From contig MGWS01000008.1 in the NCBI GenBank assembly GCA_001801105.1, forward strand, positions 81,233 through 145,232: a DNA stretch of 64,000 nucleotides, in the 5' to 3' direction. Below the pieces are notes generated by a model. It had not been told where the DNA came from and made no database searches. It saw only the letters and a program-made list of their open reading frames with translations. Each line of letters begins with the position of its first letter. Positions within the stretch are counted from its first letter, which is position 1. The position numbers were made by a program, and so were the translations under genes. Shown in pieces: positions 62,790-64,000 of the stretch. The stretch is from Gallionellales bacterium GWA2_60_18 (GTDB taxonomy: Bacteria; Pseudomonadota; Gammaproteobacteria; Burkholderiales; Gallionellaceae).

Positions 62790-64000
62790 TCAGCCGCGTC
62801 GCCACGCATGAAACCGCTCCAGCCATACCAGCAATTTCTGCGGCGCATGGGCGCGTTTCCATTCTCCGGCGGCGTATTTGTTGGCTTCAGCCAGGGTCGG
62901 GTAGATATGGATGGTGCCGAGTATCTTGTTCAGCCCCAGCCCGTGTTTCATCGCCAGCACGAATTCCGCCAGCAGGTCGCCCGCATGTTCGCCGACGATG
63001 GTGACGCCGAGTATTTTGTCTTTGCCCGGCACGGTCAGCACTTTGACGAAACCGTGCGCGGTGCCGTCCGCAATGGCGCGATCCAGTTCTTCGTTATTGA
63101 ATTTCACCACTTCATAGGCGATGCCTTTTTCTTTAGCCTCCTGCTCGTTGAGGCCGACGCGCGCCACTTCCGGGTCGATGAAGGTGGACCAGGGGATGAC
63201 GGAATAGTCCACCTTGAAGCGCTTGAAATCGCCGAACAGCGCGTTCACCGCCGCATACCAGGCCTGATGCGAAGCGGTGTGGGTGAACTGGTACGGCCCG
63301 GCCACGTCGCCTGCGGCATAGATGTTCGGGTACAGCGTCTCCAGATAGTCGTTGGTGGTGACGGTGCGCTGGGTGGGGATGCCCAGCTCCTCCAGCCCGA
63401 AACCCTTCAGCCGCGCGCTGCGCCCGACTGCCGCAATCAGCGCGTCGAACTCGATGCGGCGGGTCTGGCCGTCATGCTCGACCACGATGAATTTGCGTTC
63501 GCCCTCCTTCTCGCAGCGCACCGCCTTGTGATCGGTCAACAGCTCCACGCCGTCGGCAGAGAGCGACGCGCGCGCCAATTCTGAAACTTCGAGGTCTTCG
63601 CGGATCATGATGCGCGGCGCCATCTCGATCTGCGTCACGCCCGAACCCAGGCGCGCGAAACTCTGCGCCAGCTCGCAACCGATGGGGCCGCCGCCCAGCA
63701 CCACCAGCCGCTTCGGCGCTTCATCCAGTTCGGCAAAGGTTGACCACAGGGTATCGCTGGTGACATAGCCAACCTCCTCCAGCCCCGGCAGCGGCGGCAC
63801 GAACGGTCGCGCGCCGGTGGCGATGACGATGCTGCGCGTGGTCAGCGTCTGCGTGGTGCCGTCGTTAAGCTTGATCTCCACCGTCCACGGGTCGGTGATG
63901 CGCGCATAGCCCTGCAACACTTCCACGCCGAGGCCGGTGTAACGCTCCACGCTGTCGTGCGGCGCAACGGTGCGAATCACTTCATGCACGCGCGCCATCA
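62790..64000 (-). CDS. FAD-dependent pyridine nucleotide-disulfide oxidoreductase, partial (N-terminus outside window)
   Basis: A mercuric reductase/dihydrolipoamide dehydrogenase-like flavoprotein. Visible parts: the end of the FAD domain (SIVIATGARPFVPPLPG), the NAD(P)-binding loop VVLGGGPIGCELAQSFARLG, the second FAD contact YPNIYAAGDVAGPYQFTHTA and the dimerisation domain ending HIYPTLAEANKYAAGEWKRA. The redox-active CxxxxC would lie in the missing N-terminal part. The C-terminus lacks the vicinal cysteines of true MerA, so mercury reduction is not supported. It heads the visible part of the leftward arsenosugar-type cluster. Confidence 0.88.
   Translation of the reverse strand, partial: MARVHEVIRTVAPHDSVERYTGLGVEVLQGYARITDPWTVEIKLNDGTTQTLTTRSIVIATGARPFVPPLPGLEEVGYVTSDTLWSTFAELDEAPKRLVVLGGGPIGCELAQSFARLGSGVTQIEMAPRIMIREDLEVSELARASLSADGVELLTDHKAVRCEKEGERKFIVVEHDGQTRRIEFDALIAAVGRSARLKGFGLEELGIPTQRTVTTNDYLETLYPNIYAAGDVAGPYQFTHTASHQAWYAAVNALFGDFKRFKVDYSVIPWSTFIDPEVARVGLNEQEAKEKGIAYEVVKFNNEELDRAIADGTAHGFVKVLTVPGKDKILGVTIVGEHAGDLLAEFVLAMKHGLGLNKILGTIHIYPTLAEANKYAAGEWKRAHAPQKLLVWLERFHAWRRG

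Noticed and set aside
62790..64000. Mercuric reductase
   Set aside because: The fold matches, but the C-terminal vicinal cysteines of MerA are missing (it ends RFHAWRRG) and there is no mer operon context; kept as a generic flavoprotein oxidoreductase.

Overview
The window is chromosomal DNA of a GC-rich Gram-negative bacterium. Gene content and order point to a betaproteobacterium, probably of the Nitrosomonadales/Gallionellaceae kind. This is an inference from protein character (Rep, RlmJ, the fabF-pabC-mltG-tmk-holB-tatD run, glyW-cysT-leuZ-type tRNAs, a self-contained TonB operon), not a database result. Most genes lie on the minus strand in tightly packed, often ATGA-overlapping operons.

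1-6.6 kb: housekeeping DNA metabolism (partial uvrC, family-5-like uracil-DNA glycosylase, rlmJ, a GcvR-like ACT protein, rep helicase), then a plus-strand Fic AMPylase-type protein. A perfect REP-like hairpin forms the junction of the glycosylase and uvrC genes and encodes parts of both proteins.

6.6-24.3 kb: a type I secretion locus. In transcription order it holds the ABC exporter, a VapBC toxin-antitoxin pair, the HlyD adaptor, a small signal-peptide protein and a 4223-residue RTX protein. The RTX protein starts with a complete M23 (LytM-type) peptidase domain, followed by Ca-binding loops, 28 related RTX units, Cadherin/VCBS repeats and an acidic tail. The M23 segment and the small gene directly before it are clearly AT-rich compared with their surroundings. 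They look like an acquired effector/immunity-type cassette, which is the best candidate here for an undescribed system.

24.4-35.6 kb: a storage-carbon module. zwf, glk, pgl, gnd, an alpha-glucan phosphorylase and glgA run leftwards, and a second, classical glycogen phosphorylase is divergent. Together they connect glycogen breakdown to glucose-6-phosphate and the oxidative pentose phosphate pathway (NADPH), with glycogen synthase in the same unit.

35.6-45.1 kb: tRNA-Gly, tRNA-Cys and tRNA-Leu, then tatD, holB, tmk, mltG, pabC, fabF and acpP (one leftward block), a GspE/PilB-type ATPase, a c-type cytochrome c'-like protein and a PilZ protein.

45.2-55.6 kb: a complete TonB-dependent uptake operon (receptor, BNR-repeat protein with a CECC motif, thioredoxin-like protein, TonB, ExbB, ExbD), divergent from a TolC/MacA/MacB-like tripartite efflux operon. 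The divergent promoter region carries three hairpin-bearing direct repeats.

55.6-64 kb: a GDCCVxC small protein, an HD-GYP protein with a C-terminal zinc ribbon, a YeeE/YedE transporter, a membrane protein, a sterol-desaturase-family oxygenase and an arsenic-flavoured leftward cluster: an ArsM-like methyltransferase, a DUF3047 protein, two glycosyltransferases of the arsenosugar-associated type and a partial flavoprotein disulfide reductase.

Intergenic palindromes of several families (REP-like, CCCCCGGC hairpins, GGGGGATTT-type MITE-like DNA, short-period long hairpins) are scattered throughout, and two have become part of coding sequence.
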